A stretch of DNA of 64,000 bases from Aestuariibius sp. HNIBRBA575 (lineage in GTDB: Bacteria > Pseudomonadota > Alphaproteobacteria > Rhodobacterales > Rhodobacteraceae), in contig NZ_CP162415.1 of the NCBI RefSeq assembly GCF_040932005.1, forward strand, positions 19,547 through 83,546, in the 5' to 3' direction. Positions 17,034-25,014 of this stretch are shown piece after piece. The notes beneath the pieces are model-generated. The model was not told the DNA's origin, did not search any database, and saw only the letters and a list, made by a program, of their open reading frames with translations. The translations under genes and the position numbers were made by a program. Numbering within the stretch: position 1 is the first letter of the stretch; every line of letters starts with the position of its first letter.

Positions 17034-17789
17034 ATGACAGAGCTCACTTCAGAGATTGCCGTTCAGGATTTTTTGGGCGTGTCGTTTTCCATTTCGACAC
17101 GTGACGCATGGTTGCAGGTCCTTACCAATCCCCGGTTAGATCGCTTTGGATATTTGGTCACGCCCAATGTTGACCACATCGTGATGTCGGCCAAGTTTCC
17201 TGAACGCACGCAGTTATTACAATCAGCAGATTGGCGTGTATGTGACAGCCGCATCCTGGCGATGCTGGCCCGGTTTCGTGGTCTTCAACTGATGCCATTT
17301 CCGGGATCGGACATGGTGCAGGCCCTGTTGCAAGACCCCAGAAGCCCGGCGCTCAGGATTGCGATTATTGGCCCTGCGCAGGATGATTTTGAAATTCTGT
17401 GCCAGAAATTCCCGGATCACAATTTTGTCTTTGTGCAGGCCCCGGTCATGCGCAGAGGGGACGCGGATTGGCAGGAAACATTGCAACGGGCAGAGGCGGC
17501 AGAGGCCGATATTCTGTTGCTGTGTCTGTCTTTTCCCAAACAAGAAGAATTCGCGTTGGATCTGCGCAGTCGTGGGCATGTGCATGGTATTGGCATGTGT
17601 GTCGGGGCTAGCGTTGATTTCCTGACGGGGCGTCAAAAACGTGCGCCGCGCTGGGTCAATCGGATTGGCATGGAATGGGCTTGGCGGTTGCTGCAAAATC
17701 CCCGGCGACTTTGGAAACGGTATCTTGTGGAGGGGCCTAAAATCTTTGTGCTCTTTCTCAAAGACCTGCGTGCGTCTCGGTCAGGTTAG
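17034..17789 (+). CDS. WecG/TagA/CpsF-family glycosyltransferase (GT26)
   Basis: This 251-residue enzyme of family GT26 transfers a sugar such as N-acetylmannosaminuronate or glucose onto a lipid-linked acceptor. Diagnostic stretches are LVTPNVDHIVMS (about 38-50), LMPFPGSDMVQALL, LLLCLSFPKQEEFA and GVGASVDF-like GMCVGASVDFLTG followed by APRWVNRIGMEWAWRLLQNPRR. The frame is open 52 codons further upstream, but the residues added do not resemble the family, so the ATG before TELTSEIAV is preferred. No strong ribosome site is seen at it. The basic C-terminus fits membrane association. The next gene starts 2 bases after its stop. Confidence 0.85.
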   Translation: MTELTSEIAVQDFLGVSFSISTRDAWLQVLTNPRLDRFGYLVTPNVDHIVMSAKFPERTQLLQSADWRVCDSRILAMLARFRGLQLMPFPGSDMVQALLQDPRSPALRIAIIGPAQDDFEILCQKFPDHNFVFVQAPVMRRGDADWQETLQRAEAAEADILLLCLSFPKQEEFALDLRSRGHVHGIGMCVGASVDFLTGRQKRAPRWVNRIGMEWAWRLLQNPRRLWKRYLVEGPKIFVLFLKDLRASRSG

Positions 17790-17791
17790 CT

Positions 17792-18616
17792 ATGGATTTG
17801 TCCGATCACCCTGTTCACAGGATCGCCGCAACGGGCCGAGACCTTCTTTGGGGGCGTTGGCATCACGATCGCATCAGTCACAAAGGCTATGCGTTTGAGG
17901 CGCGGATATATCTCAAAAGCATCCGGGGCCTGCGGACGCCAAAGAAATTTGTGATCATTGGCCGGCCCAGATCCGGCACAACTTTGCTGGTGCGGTTGCT
18001 CAATCAGGTTGATGCAATCAGCTGCCATGGTGAAATTCTGCATCATGCGGTTGCCAACCCTGTTCGGTTTCTGGATCTGCATGCCCGAACGCGGCCTGAT
18101 AGCGCCGAATGTGTCGGGGCCAAGATCATTTCCTATCAGATGTTTCAAGTGCAACGCCTAAAGGATCACACCCGGTTTCTGACTCAATTGGCGCAGCGTG
18201 GGTTTCAGTTCATCCATGCGCGGCGCAACACGTTTGATCAATGTCTGAGCCTGTCGACCGCCCAGAAATCCCAAACCTATCATGTGGCGCAGGGCGCTTC
18301 GGATCGGTCATTGGAAATGGCGTTGGATGTGGATCAATTTATCCAACAGGTGCGTTGGAATCTGGCGATGCTGGATTACGAAACCCAGCTATTGGCCCGC
18401 TTTGATCCCTTTGTGGTGCACTATGATACGGACCTGAAACAGCCACAAAATCATCAGCAGACAATCGATGGTATTTGCGCATGGCTTGGGCAGGCGTCAA
18501 ATGCGGTGCAGGCGGATTTGAAACGGACCAGCCGCATGACCACGATCACCAATCAGGATGTCTTGAAACGGGCCATCCAACAGGCCGGATTGTCACAAGC
18601 CCTGACGGATGGTTGA
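17792..18616 (+). CDS. Stf0-like sulfotransferase
   Basis: This 274-residue protein has a PAPS-binding P-loop FVIIGRPRSGTTLLVRLL (about residues 53-70) and IHARRNTFDQCLSL in the 3'-phosphate-binding position. LPS/Stf0-type sulfotransferases look similar. About 50 hydrophilic residues precede the P-loop. It starts 2 bases after the WecG-like gene and is likely co-transcribed with it, suggesting that the sugar added by that transferase is sulfated here. The stop converges on the next gene with one base between them. Confidence 0.8.
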   Translation: MDLSDHPVHRIAATGRDLLWGRWHHDRISHKGYAFEARIYLKSIRGLRTPKKFVIIGRPRSGTTLLVRLLNQVDAISCHGEILHHAVANPVRFLDLHARTRPDSAECVGAKIISYQMFQVQRLKDHTRFLTQLAQRGFQFIHARRNTFDQCLSLSTAQKSQTYHVAQGASDRSLEMALDVDQFIQQVRWNLAMLDYETQLLARFDPFVVHYDTDLKQPQNHQQTIDGICAWLGQASNAVQADLKRTSRMTTITNQDVLKRAIQQAGLSQALTDG

Positions 18617-18617
18617 T

Positions 18618-19571
18618 CTATTTTAGCTGTGCTTGGTGGATTTGATTGATCTGCGTTTGCAGATGCATATGCCAGCGTTTCAGCTTTAGAACACGGGTTA
18701 GGCGGGCGGACAGGAAACGCCAGAACCCAAACCTGCGGCTGTTAAACATCCAGTGATATCTCTTTTGGCGCAGGCGCATGATCCTGCGTTCCAAAGCGCC
18801 GGGAAACCGCCCTGCCCCATTGGGCTGATAGCCACTTTGTTGGAGCAGCGGACCAATGCGACCTTCTAACAGGGCGATGTCATCTGCGGTGCATTTGCTG
18901 CGCCACTGGGCAATCAGATTGGGGTCCGGCGGGGCATAGGTGCTGGTTTCATGATAGCGCAGCATCTGTGGATCCATAGGGTGACCCAAAAATTGGCAAA
19001 CCCGGTTCAGGTGTGTGTCCAGATCACTCAGCAAATCTTCGTAGCGTAATGTCAGGACCTGATCGGAGGGTAGATCACCCGTATTGTCCTGCCAGCTTTG
19101 TTCTGTTTCGATCCAATGTTTGCCTGCAAAAAACAGGTTATAGCCCCAGCCCATATGAATAGAGGATCGCGCCACATCCCGGGGATCGCGCAGCACATGG
19201 ATCAGCTTTGTGTTTGGGGCAATCTTCAACAGCTTGTCGATATGGCGGTGGATGTTGATGGTGACAACCGAAGCACCCTGACCCTGCGCGCGCAGCTGAT
19301 CAAAGAAGTTGTGCAACAAATCCACACCGTGGATGCTATCCGGTATGATCAGACCTTTGGCCTGAAAAATCCGATCCATGCGCAGTTTTTCCAGATCGTA
19401 GGACCACCCGGTTGGGTGGCTGTCATCCGGGTGCAGATGATCAAACAGAAAATCCATTTCGCCGGGATTGGCGATCTGGGGATGTGCATCCAGCATCAGA
19501 CGAAACAATGTCGTTCCAGATCGCAACGCGCCGTAGATAAAAACAATTTCGCAAGGCGGCATAAGGGGCAT
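18618..19571 (-). CDS. Sulfotransferase family protein
   Basis: This 317-residue protein has the 5'-phosphosulfate loop VFIYGALRSGTTLFRLML (residues 10-27) followed by the conserved PGEMDFLF acidic patch. LIHVLRDPRDVARSSIHMG is the 3'-phosphate-binding strand and helix with its Arg and Ser residues. It is a PAPS-dependent transferase, probably acting on sugar hydroxyls. It lies 4 bases downstream of the exosortase gene on the same strand, so the two are likely one transcript. The C-terminus is rich in Arg and Leu and may bind the membrane. Confidence 0.85.
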   Translation of the reverse strand: MPLMPPCEIVFIYGALRSGTTLFRLMLDAHPQIANPGEMDFLFDHLHPDDSHPTGWSYDLEKLRMDRIFQAKGLIIPDSIHGVDLLHNFFDQLRAQGQGASVVTINIHRHIDKLLKIAPNTKLIHVLRDPRDVARSSIHMGWGYNLFFAGKHWIETEQSWQDNTGDLPSDQVLTLRYEDLLSDLDTHLNRVCQFLGHPMDPQMLRYHETSTYAPPDPNLIAQWRSKCTADDIALLEGRIGPLLQQSGYQPNGAGRFPGALERRIMRLRQKRYHWMFNSRRFGFWRFLSARLTRVLKLKRWHMHLQTQINQIHQAQLK

Positions 19572-19575
19572 AATA

Positions 19576-21180
19576 CTATCCGTCGATGGGGCTTAGCGGT
19601 GGGACAAAACGAGGCAGCACGTCGATGGTGTGAAGGAACATTTCTTGCAATCGGACTTCGGCTTCGGCCTCGGATTCGCCGGGCATGATTTGGGTGGTCA
19701 AACGCACCAGCGCCCCATCGGTGCGCTGCACAGTCAGCCCATCCCATAACAGCAGCAATTTGGCGCGAAAATCCCACGCCACGTGGCGGCCATGCTGTTC
19801 AAACCAGTAATAGACCAGCATCCGGGATTCACCCTTTTGGATGACAGCACGGTTCAGGCGGAACTCTTCGCTCAGATCCAGCTGCGGCCCAACGTCAATC
19901 CGATCCAAACTGGCAATTTCCCAACCGGCACCGGGCAGACAGATTTCGGGGGAATGAATGCCGCCTTTGGTTTGGTCTTCGTAATAGGCCGAAAAGAAAT
20001 CGACCGGAATGGTGCCCGGTTTGCGGAAACTGGCCCCATAATAATCATCCGCCGCAAGGCTGGCTTCGATCGCGGCCCCATAACGGGGGGATGGCGTGGC
20101 TTTCCAATCCTCAAAGCTGAGCGGGTAAAGCGCAAAGGGATCGCGATCGACCAGCTGTTGTTGGGCCGTTGGACGCAGGGCCCAAGCACCCGCCATGACA
20201 GCTGTGATCAGCGCCCCTACGATCAGCGCACGGGACGGTTCCACCAAACGGATGCGCAGGAATTGCGGCCACAGCCCATCTGTGTCCAGATCCAACGCTT
20301 CGAGCAGGGACATTTTATTGCGCTGAATTTTCAACATCAGCCAGGCCAGCACAAACAGCAGAATGACGCTGGCCATAAAGATCACCCAGCCTTCAAAGAA
20401 GTGGCTGAACCCTTCCAGATAGCCTTCGCCCAGATGTTGGACCAACACGCCGGCAATGGCGATACGGACCGAATTCATCCCAACAGTGATTGGGGCTGCA
20501 GCCAGCAACAGCACCGCTTTGTGCCAGGTGGGGCCGCGATACAGCACAGCAAAGACATAAGAAAACGACATGATCGGGAACAGGTAGCGCAGGCCGGAAC
20601 AGGCTTCGGCGACGTGTAATTTGATCACGCCCAGATCAATGATGTTGCCGTCCAAAAACACCGGGACATTCAGCAATGTCAGCAAGGACACACCCAGTTC
20701 GGATGAAATTCCCTGTAGGACGGTCGACAATTTATAATAGATCACACCGGGCAGCGGCAGCATATAGACCAGATGTAAAACCGGGGGCCAATGATGTTTG
20801 CCCTGCGCCCAGCCAAATGAAATCAACAGGATCGCCCCGACCCACAGGATGGTGGCATAGGCGACCACATCGCTGATCTGAGACAGCTTGCCCAAGGCGC
20901 CAAACAGCAAAGCGATGATCAATAGGATCAGACCGGGCCAGCGGTTGACCGGGCCGGTTTGAATAGGGTCGGTTTTCAATTGGCGCAGGAACAGCAGCGC
21001 CGACAAAACCGGGATCAGCGGCCCATGGCTATATTCCGGGGTGGCCCAGGCCAGGCGCAGCGCATCCAGACCTTCGTAGAAAAACACCCCCGCTGCCAAA
21101 GTTGCCAGCGCCAGCCAAAACATCCCGGCCGTGCTGATAAATGTCTGTGGGCTTGGGCGGGTTGTGGCTGTGTCGGTCAT
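19576..21180 (-). CDS. xrtD: Exosortase XrtD-like fused to EpsI domain
   Basis: This 534-residue protein carries an eight-helix exosortase domain (about 20-300) with the Cys-Arg-His catalytic set: C194 in VAEACSGLRYL, R239 in MNSVRIAIAG and H260 in FSHFFEGW. After a linker comes a soluble EpsI domain (about 310-530). Exosortases cleave C-terminal sorting tags at the inner membrane and pass proteins to the surface. The nearest upstream gene encodes a VPxPA-tagged protein, so the XrtD (VPLPA-CTERM) type is the natural assignment. The gene sits inside an exopolysaccharide block, as exosortases usually do. Confidence 0.9.
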   Translation of the reverse strand: MTDTATTRPSPQTFISTAGMFWLALATLAAGVFFYEGLDALRLAWATPEYSHGPLIPVLSALLFLRQLKTDPIQTGPVNRWPGLILLIIALLFGALGKLSQISDVVAYATILWVGAILLISFGWAQGKHHWPPVLHLVYMLPLPGVIYYKLSTVLQGISSELGVSLLTLLNVPVFLDGNIIDLGVIKLHVAEACSGLRYLFPIMSFSYVFAVLYRGPTWHKAVLLLAAAPITVGMNSVRIAIAGVLVQHLGEGYLEGFSHFFEGWVIFMASVILLFVLAWLMLKIQRNKMSLLEALDLDTDGLWPQFLRIRLVEPSRALIVGALITAVMAGAWALRPTAQQQLVDRDPFALYPLSFEDWKATPSPRYGAAIEASLAADDYYGASFRKPGTIPVDFFSAYYEDQTKGGIHSPEICLPGAGWEIASLDRIDVGPQLDLSEEFRLNRAVIQKGESRMLVYYWFEQHGRHVAWDFRAKLLLLWDGLTVQRTDGALVRLTTQIMPGESEAEAEVRLQEMFLHTIDVLPRFVPPLSPIDG

Positions 21181-21301
21181 AAAGGGCCCAATAATCTATT
21201 GGCGCAGGGATATCCCGGCCTGTACTCAAATTAGCTTATGAATGTGCTGTCGACAAAAGAAAATCCCCCACTGCCGGCGGGCAATGAGGGATCCAATCTC
21301 G

Positions 21302-21325
21302 AAAAAGCCGAAATTAGGCTTTTTT
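21302..21325 (-). terminator. Intrinsic terminator overlapping the end of the lectin gene
   Basis: On the minus strand the last codons (AAA AAA GCC TAA) form one arm of an inverted repeat, AAAAAGCC-TAATTTC-GGCTTTTT. The repeat ends in a short T run. The coding end thus doubles as terminator, separating lectin expression from the exosortase gene downstream. Confidence 0.72.
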
Positions 21326-21868
21326 GTTTTTCCGACGCTTGGCAAAGGCCAGCAGACCCAGCGCACCAGCGGCCAGTGGCAGGCCAGCAGGAACGGGTAC
21401 AGGTGGAATATAGCTCGTGTATTCAACCAGATAGGCATAAACGTGGTTGCCGTTATTGCCGTTCACATCAACCCACTCGCCAGTGCCGTCTTCTAGGAAC
21501 ACGTGGTCCTGACCCGCATAGTTCGACTGCGGAGCGCCGTTGCGCCAGTTGGTATATGTGAATGGGTTGCCAGCTTCTGGACCATCGATCCATTCAAAAT
21601 CGCCTTCAACAGCCATATCGTTGCCACCGGTCCAGTAACGGGCCGCGTTGCCAAATGTGGATTCGATGAACGCTTGTTCCGCGGCGTCAGTGATCGTGAC
21701 CAAGTAGCCACCCAACGACATCGCACCAAGGAAAGCGCCAAAATGTGTCTCTTGAGTTTCGACAACTTCGTACCAGTGGCCGTTACCTGCGAATTGCACC
21801 GGAAGTGCAGATGCAGCTGAGCCCGCGGAAATTGCGGTCGCTGCAAGAATGGTTTTTGCAAAATTCAT
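21314..21868 (-). CDS. VPLPA-CTERM protein with C-type lectin domain
   Basis: This 184-residue exported protein has a signal peptide (KTILAATAISAGSAASA) and a C-type-lectin-like domain. Marker stretches are WYEVVETQETHFGAFLGA, AEQAFIESTF, YWTGG, FEWIDG, FTYTNWRNGAPQ and the late EWVDVNG. The C-terminus is a sorting tag: PVPVPAGLPLAAGALGLLAF then AKRRKNKKA, that is VPxPA motif, membrane helix and basic cluster. It is the only such cargo in the window and lies next to the XrtD-like gene, which should process it. It probably binds the polysaccharide at the cell surface. Canonical calcium-lectin residues are only partly kept, so sugar binding is not certain. Confidence 0.88.
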   Translation of the reverse strand: MNFAKTILAATAISAGSAASALPVQFAGNGHWYEVVETQETHFGAFLGAMSLGGYLVTITDAAEQAFIESTFGNAARYWTGGNDMAVEGDFEWIDGPEAGNPFTYTNWRNGAPQSNYAGQDHVFLEDGTGEWVDVNGNNGNHVYAYLVEYTSYIPPVPVPAGLPLAAGALGLLAFAKRRKNKKA

Positions 21869-22129
21869 TTCAATTTCCTAACCCATGCGGCCAGCTTTCT
21901 GACCTATTCACCCTCAAGCCGACAGCAAAGCATGCGTGACCTTTCGGGAAATTCCTTAACATCATTAATATAATTTTCATCAAACGGCAAAGATATTGTC
22001 GGCCGTTAACCAAAAAAACGAAGGTTTTTAAGGATATTTGGGCGCTTTCTGCGAGAGCTAATGTAGTAGACGCAACTCTTGCGTGTGTTTTTGTGTCTGT
22101 GCCCCAATTTTACGAATCGAAGCACGAAT
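21869..22129. promoter_or_regulatory. AT-rich upstream region of the lectin gene
   Basis: This 261-base spacer is AT-rich next to the lectin start and contains a GTTAAC hexamer (22005-22010). It should hold the lectin promoter, but no confident -35/-10 pair was identified. A TAGGAAAT ribosome-site-like sequence on the minus strand precedes the ATG. Confidence 0.4.
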
Positions 22130-22804
22130 CTAGGAATTTTGCCGGGGCAAAGCGGCCATTGTCGTCATTCCGGCAACAAAACCACCCAGATGCGCCTCCC
22201 AGGCGAGGCCGCCATCCAAGGCATAATACATCACCACATTGATGAAGGTCAGCGCCGTTAAAGGCCAAATTAAATCCCGTATATAATCGCGCCAGGTCGG
22301 GTCCGGTTCTGAGGCGTCCCGCTCTGTTGTGCGCAGCCAGATCACGGCCCCGGCCAAGGCAAACAATGCCCCTGACGCGCCCACCATTGGAAACGGGCGT
22401 GTGGTCAAAACCGCATGGCCCACCGCCCCGCCCAGAACCCCGGCGCAATAGATGGCAATAAACCGACGTGGGCTGACATCTTCGAGCAGGGTGCGTCCAA
22501 GCCCCCAAAGCGTGAGCGCGTTCATGCCCAGATGCAGCATTCCGGTATGCACAAATCCATAGGTGAAAAACATCGCAATGGTCTGACCGGGATAATTGGG
22601 CCGCCAATCCCCCAAAAGCCCGGCCCAAAACGCAAAGTTTTGATACATCTTGCCGCGCAAAAACGGCAAATCGCCCCCCAAAAGACCCAATAAAAACAAC
22701 AGGATTTCCGGCAAAGCATAAAGACACAAAAGACCAATCAACAGGGCATGCCCTATGGTGTTTTGAGTGGGATTATGAACTGACCCTGCGCCCGGTTGGG
22801 CCAT
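22130..22804 (-). CDS. Rhomboid-family intramembrane serine protease
   Basis: This 224-residue polytopic membrane protein has the rhomboid catalytic serine in VGASGALFAL (S144) and the partner histidine in EAHLGGFVAGM (H205). It also has a loop-1-like stretch HTGMLHLGMNALTLWGLG (about 86-103), whose H and N form the oxyanion hole. It should cut transmembrane substrates in the lipid bilayer. It lies between the exosortase/lectin pair and the outer-membrane barrel gene, all on the minus strand. A role in processing surface proteins of this locus is possible, but location is the only hint. Confidence 0.9.
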   Translation of the reverse strand: MAQPGAGSVHNPTQNTIGHALLIGLLCLYALPEILLFLLGLLGGDLPFLRGKMYQNFAFWAGLLGDWRPNYPGQTIAMFFTYGFVHTGMLHLGMNALTLWGLGRTLLEDVSPRRFIAIYCAGVLGGAVGHAVLTTRPFPMVGASGALFALAGAVIWLRTTERDASEPDPTWRDYIRDLIWPLTALTFINVVMYYALDGGLAWEAHLGGFVAGMTTMAALPRQNS

Positions 22805-22833
22805 GTTGCCTGCCTTGTTTCATATATGTCCTG

Positions 22834-22884
22834 CCCCTTAGATAAGGGGGCAACACGCAAATGACAGCCCCCTCTTGTGGGGGC
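22834..22884 (-). terminator. Tandem hairpins after the barrel gene
   Basis: Two GC-rich inverted repeats lie between the barrel gene and the rhomboid gene: GCCCCC-6 nt-GGGGGC (22867-22884) and CCCCT-6 nt-AGGGG (22834-22849). Neither has a good T run, so they could terminate weakly or only stabilise mRNA ends. Confidence 0.45.
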
Positions 22885-22902
22885 GATCGGTTGGTTTCAG
22901 GC

Positions 22903-24279
22903 CTAATGTAACCGACCCAGGGACCGCTGGAAGGAAATGGTGATCCCGTTGGAATGGGCGGTTTCATCTGCCGTATTGCGCGAAAACCGACGTTCCAGCG
23001 CGACCGATAGCGTGGCATCATCGTTCAGCTGGCGCTGATATGTGGCGCTGGCCTGGGCACTAAACTGGTCGTCGATTTCAAACGCGTCATGGCTGGCGCT
23101 CAGGCCAAAGTTCAGCTGGGATTGCGCATTGAGCTGCTGGATCATCTGCCCGCGCAACTGGCTGCGTTCCGTCACATCGCCGTCATTGGCCACATTGGCC
23201 TGACGTGACAGGCCCAGCGTCACGGCAGCATCCGGGCGGTCGATCCGCAAATCCAGCGTGCCAATCCAGGATGTGGCGTCATCTTCGCGCCAGACATAGC
23301 CGAGGCTGGATTCGATTGTGCCCAGTGACCAATCCGCATCCCGGGACAGGGTCAGGGTCTGGCGGGTGCCCCCTGCCTTGACGGTTTGATCCAGGGCAAT
23401 GCCGTATTCGCCGCGCCGATCCTCACGGAAGGCGGCGATGGACCATGTCGACCCATCTTGTTGCGTGGTGTCGCTGGTGGTTTGCGTCTCTACTGATCGT
23501 TGGCCAAAAGACAGGTTCAGACGGGTGACCTGATCCAGCTGAAAATCCGTGCTCAGCCGGGCGGCCTGTGTGATCCGCTGGGTGTCGTCGCTGTCATCCA
23601 CATTGTAGTCAATGTGTTCCAGAACCAACCGCGTGGTGATGGCCGGGGTCAAATCCGCGCTGATCGACAGGTTCCAATCCTGTTCCAGACTGTCATCATT
23701 TAGCAATGATGCGCCGGTGGAATGGTGGATATCCTTGGCGTCATAGGCAATCTGATAGCGCAGCGGCATATCAATCCCGCCCTCAAAGTCGAGCCCCAGA
23801 TTGGTCACTGCGCGGGTGCCGTCGGTTTGGGAAAACACAGGCGTGCCGGTGGAATCCAGCGCCAGCGTCAGGTCCGAGACATCAAAGCGCTGGTAATTCA
23901 GGTCCAGCCCAACGGCATGCCGTGATGCGCGGGTATCAAAGCCCAGCGTCAGGCGGGGATCATCCAGCGCCAGCGCGCCATCCTGCGTGGTAAACCGGGT
24001 ATCCGCGCCCAGCGACATCTGCGTGTTGCGCAGGTTCTGGTCATATTGATAGCCCAGCTGCCCCAGAAACTGGCTGGCACCGCTGGCATCAGATGTGTCC
24101 AGCGATGGGTTGCTGTCGGCGTCAAACACCAAACCATAGGTAAAGGTGGAATGCGGGCCTTGGGCGTCTTGGGCCAGAATGGGATAGGCCCCGCCAGCCC
24201 CGATTATTGCACAGCCCGTCACGGCCATAACGCGCCCCATCTGACGACGGGGGGCGGCGGTATTTTTCAGATATTGCAT
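22903..24279 (-). CDS. Outer-membrane beta-barrel protein of the polysaccharide export block
   Basis: This 458-residue protein has a long signal region (VMAVTGCAIIGAGGAYPILA-QDAQ) followed by regularly alternating amphipathic strands. Many strands end in aromatic residues, and the chain closes with ITISFQRSLGRLH, typical of a barrel. Similar barrels accompany exosortase/EPS loci, where they may pass or anchor the polymer. It lies 3 bases downstream of the Wza-like gene and is clearly co-translated with it. I assign the barrel fold with reasonable confidence; the transport function is inference from neighbours. Confidence 0.75.
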   Translation of the reverse strand: MQYLKNTAAPRRQMGRVMAVTGCAIIGAGGAYPILAQDAQGPHSTFTYGLVFDADSNPSLDTSDASGASQFLGQLGYQYDQNLRNTQMSLGADTRFTTQDGALALDDPRLTLGFDTRASRHAVGLDLNYQRFDVSDLTLALDSTGTPVFSQTDGTRAVTNLGLDFEGGIDMPLRYQIAYDAKDIHHSTGASLLNDDSLEQDWNLSISADLTPAITTRLVLEHIDYNVDDSDDTQRITQAARLSTDFQLDQVTRLNLSFGQRSVETQTTSDTTQQDGSTWSIAAFREDRRGEYGIALDQTVKAGGTRQTLTLSRDADWSLGTIESSLGYVWREDDATSWIGTLDLRIDRPDAAVTLGLSRQANVANDGDVTERSQLRGQMIQQLNAQSQLNFGLSASHDAFEIDDQFSAQASATYQRQLNDDATLSVALERRFSRNTADETAHSNGITISFQRSLGRLH

Positions 24280-24282
24280 GGC

Positions 24283-24879
24283 TTATTCAAACAGGCGGCG
24301 TTCAGGCACCACGATCACGTCCCCGGCCGTCAGGCGGGTCGCGCCGGAAATACCCGTGCGGTTTTTGTAGTCAAACAAGAACACCCGTTCGGTTTCCGTT
24401 TCGCTGTCCACGCGGCGCAGTTCGACCCGTTTGGTGGCGGCAAAGCGGGTGAACCCCCCGGCTTGGGCGATGGCCTGTAGCAGTGTGATGCCTTCTTCGA
24501 CGGGCATGGCACCGGGGCCTTCGACTTCGCCCATGATATAGACCAGTTGTGGTTCGTCGGGTTCAGGGGCCACCGGGGCGGGGGGCGGCGCCAATTGGGC
24601 GACGCTGACATAAACGGTGGGCCGGGATGCAAAATCACCGGCAATCCGGTCGGTGATGCGCACGCGCAGACCTTCGGCGGTCATGCCAGAGGCGCGGATG
24701 GACCCGGCACCGGGGAAATTGATGGTCCCGTCAGGCAGCACCAGCAACACCCGGTTCAGAGCGTTGTCTTCGACAACTTCGATCTGCAATTGGTCGCCGG
24801 GTTGGATTTGATAGGCCAGTGCTGCGACTGGCAACAGCATCAAAAGACCCGCAAAGAAGGTGGTGAATAATCTGGTCAT
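24283..24879 (-). CDS. Wza-like polysaccharide export protein (short form)
   Basis: This 198-residue exported protein has a signal peptide ending PVAALA-YQIQ, then a poly_export domain (IQPGDQLQIEVVEDNALNRVL through GTINFPGAGSIRASG). A Pro-rich linker (APPPAPVAPEPDEPQ) follows, and one SLBB domain (YIMGEVEGPGAMPVEEGITLLQ to the end). It lacks a lipobox and the long C-terminal helix of full Wza. It resembles the small export proteins of exosortase loci that line the periplasm or outer membrane rather than forming a complete channel, and it may work with the adjacent barrel. Confidence 0.87.
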   Translation of the reverse strand: MTRLFTTFFAGLLMLLPVAALAYQIQPGDQLQIEVVEDNALNRVLLVLPDGTINFPGAGSIRASGMTAEGLRVRITDRIAGDFASRPTVYVSVAQLAPPPAPVAPEPDEPQLVYIMGEVEGPGAMPVEEGITLLQAIAQAGGFTRFAATKRVELRRVDSETETERVFLFDYKNRTGISGATRLTAGDVIVVPERRLFE

Positions 24880-24923
24880 GCCTCAATCCATTTGGAATTG
24901 TTTTGTTCTTTATACGCGTAAAT

Positions 24924-24993
24924 GTCGGTGAAATCACCGACAAGTCCTGAAAACGGCTCTGACATGGGCGAAGTGCGGCCCAAAGGCCGCACC
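24924..24993 (-). promoter_or_regulatory. Two perfect hairpins between TPR and Wza-like genes
   Basis: The 135-base spacer holds GTGCGGCC-CAAA-GGCCGCAC (24974-24993) and GTCGGTG-4 nt-CACCGAC (24925-24941 core). The first directly follows the TPR gene stop and could be a terminator without a T run. The second could be a leader hairpin for the Wza-like gene, about 45 bases before its start. Confidence 0.5.
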
Positions 24994-25014
24994 GATTGGC
25001 CCAGTCCGGGGCGA

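Noticed and set aside
19783-20619. 278-codon plus-strand frame
   Set aside because: Antisense of the exosortase gene; no ribosome site or family signature.
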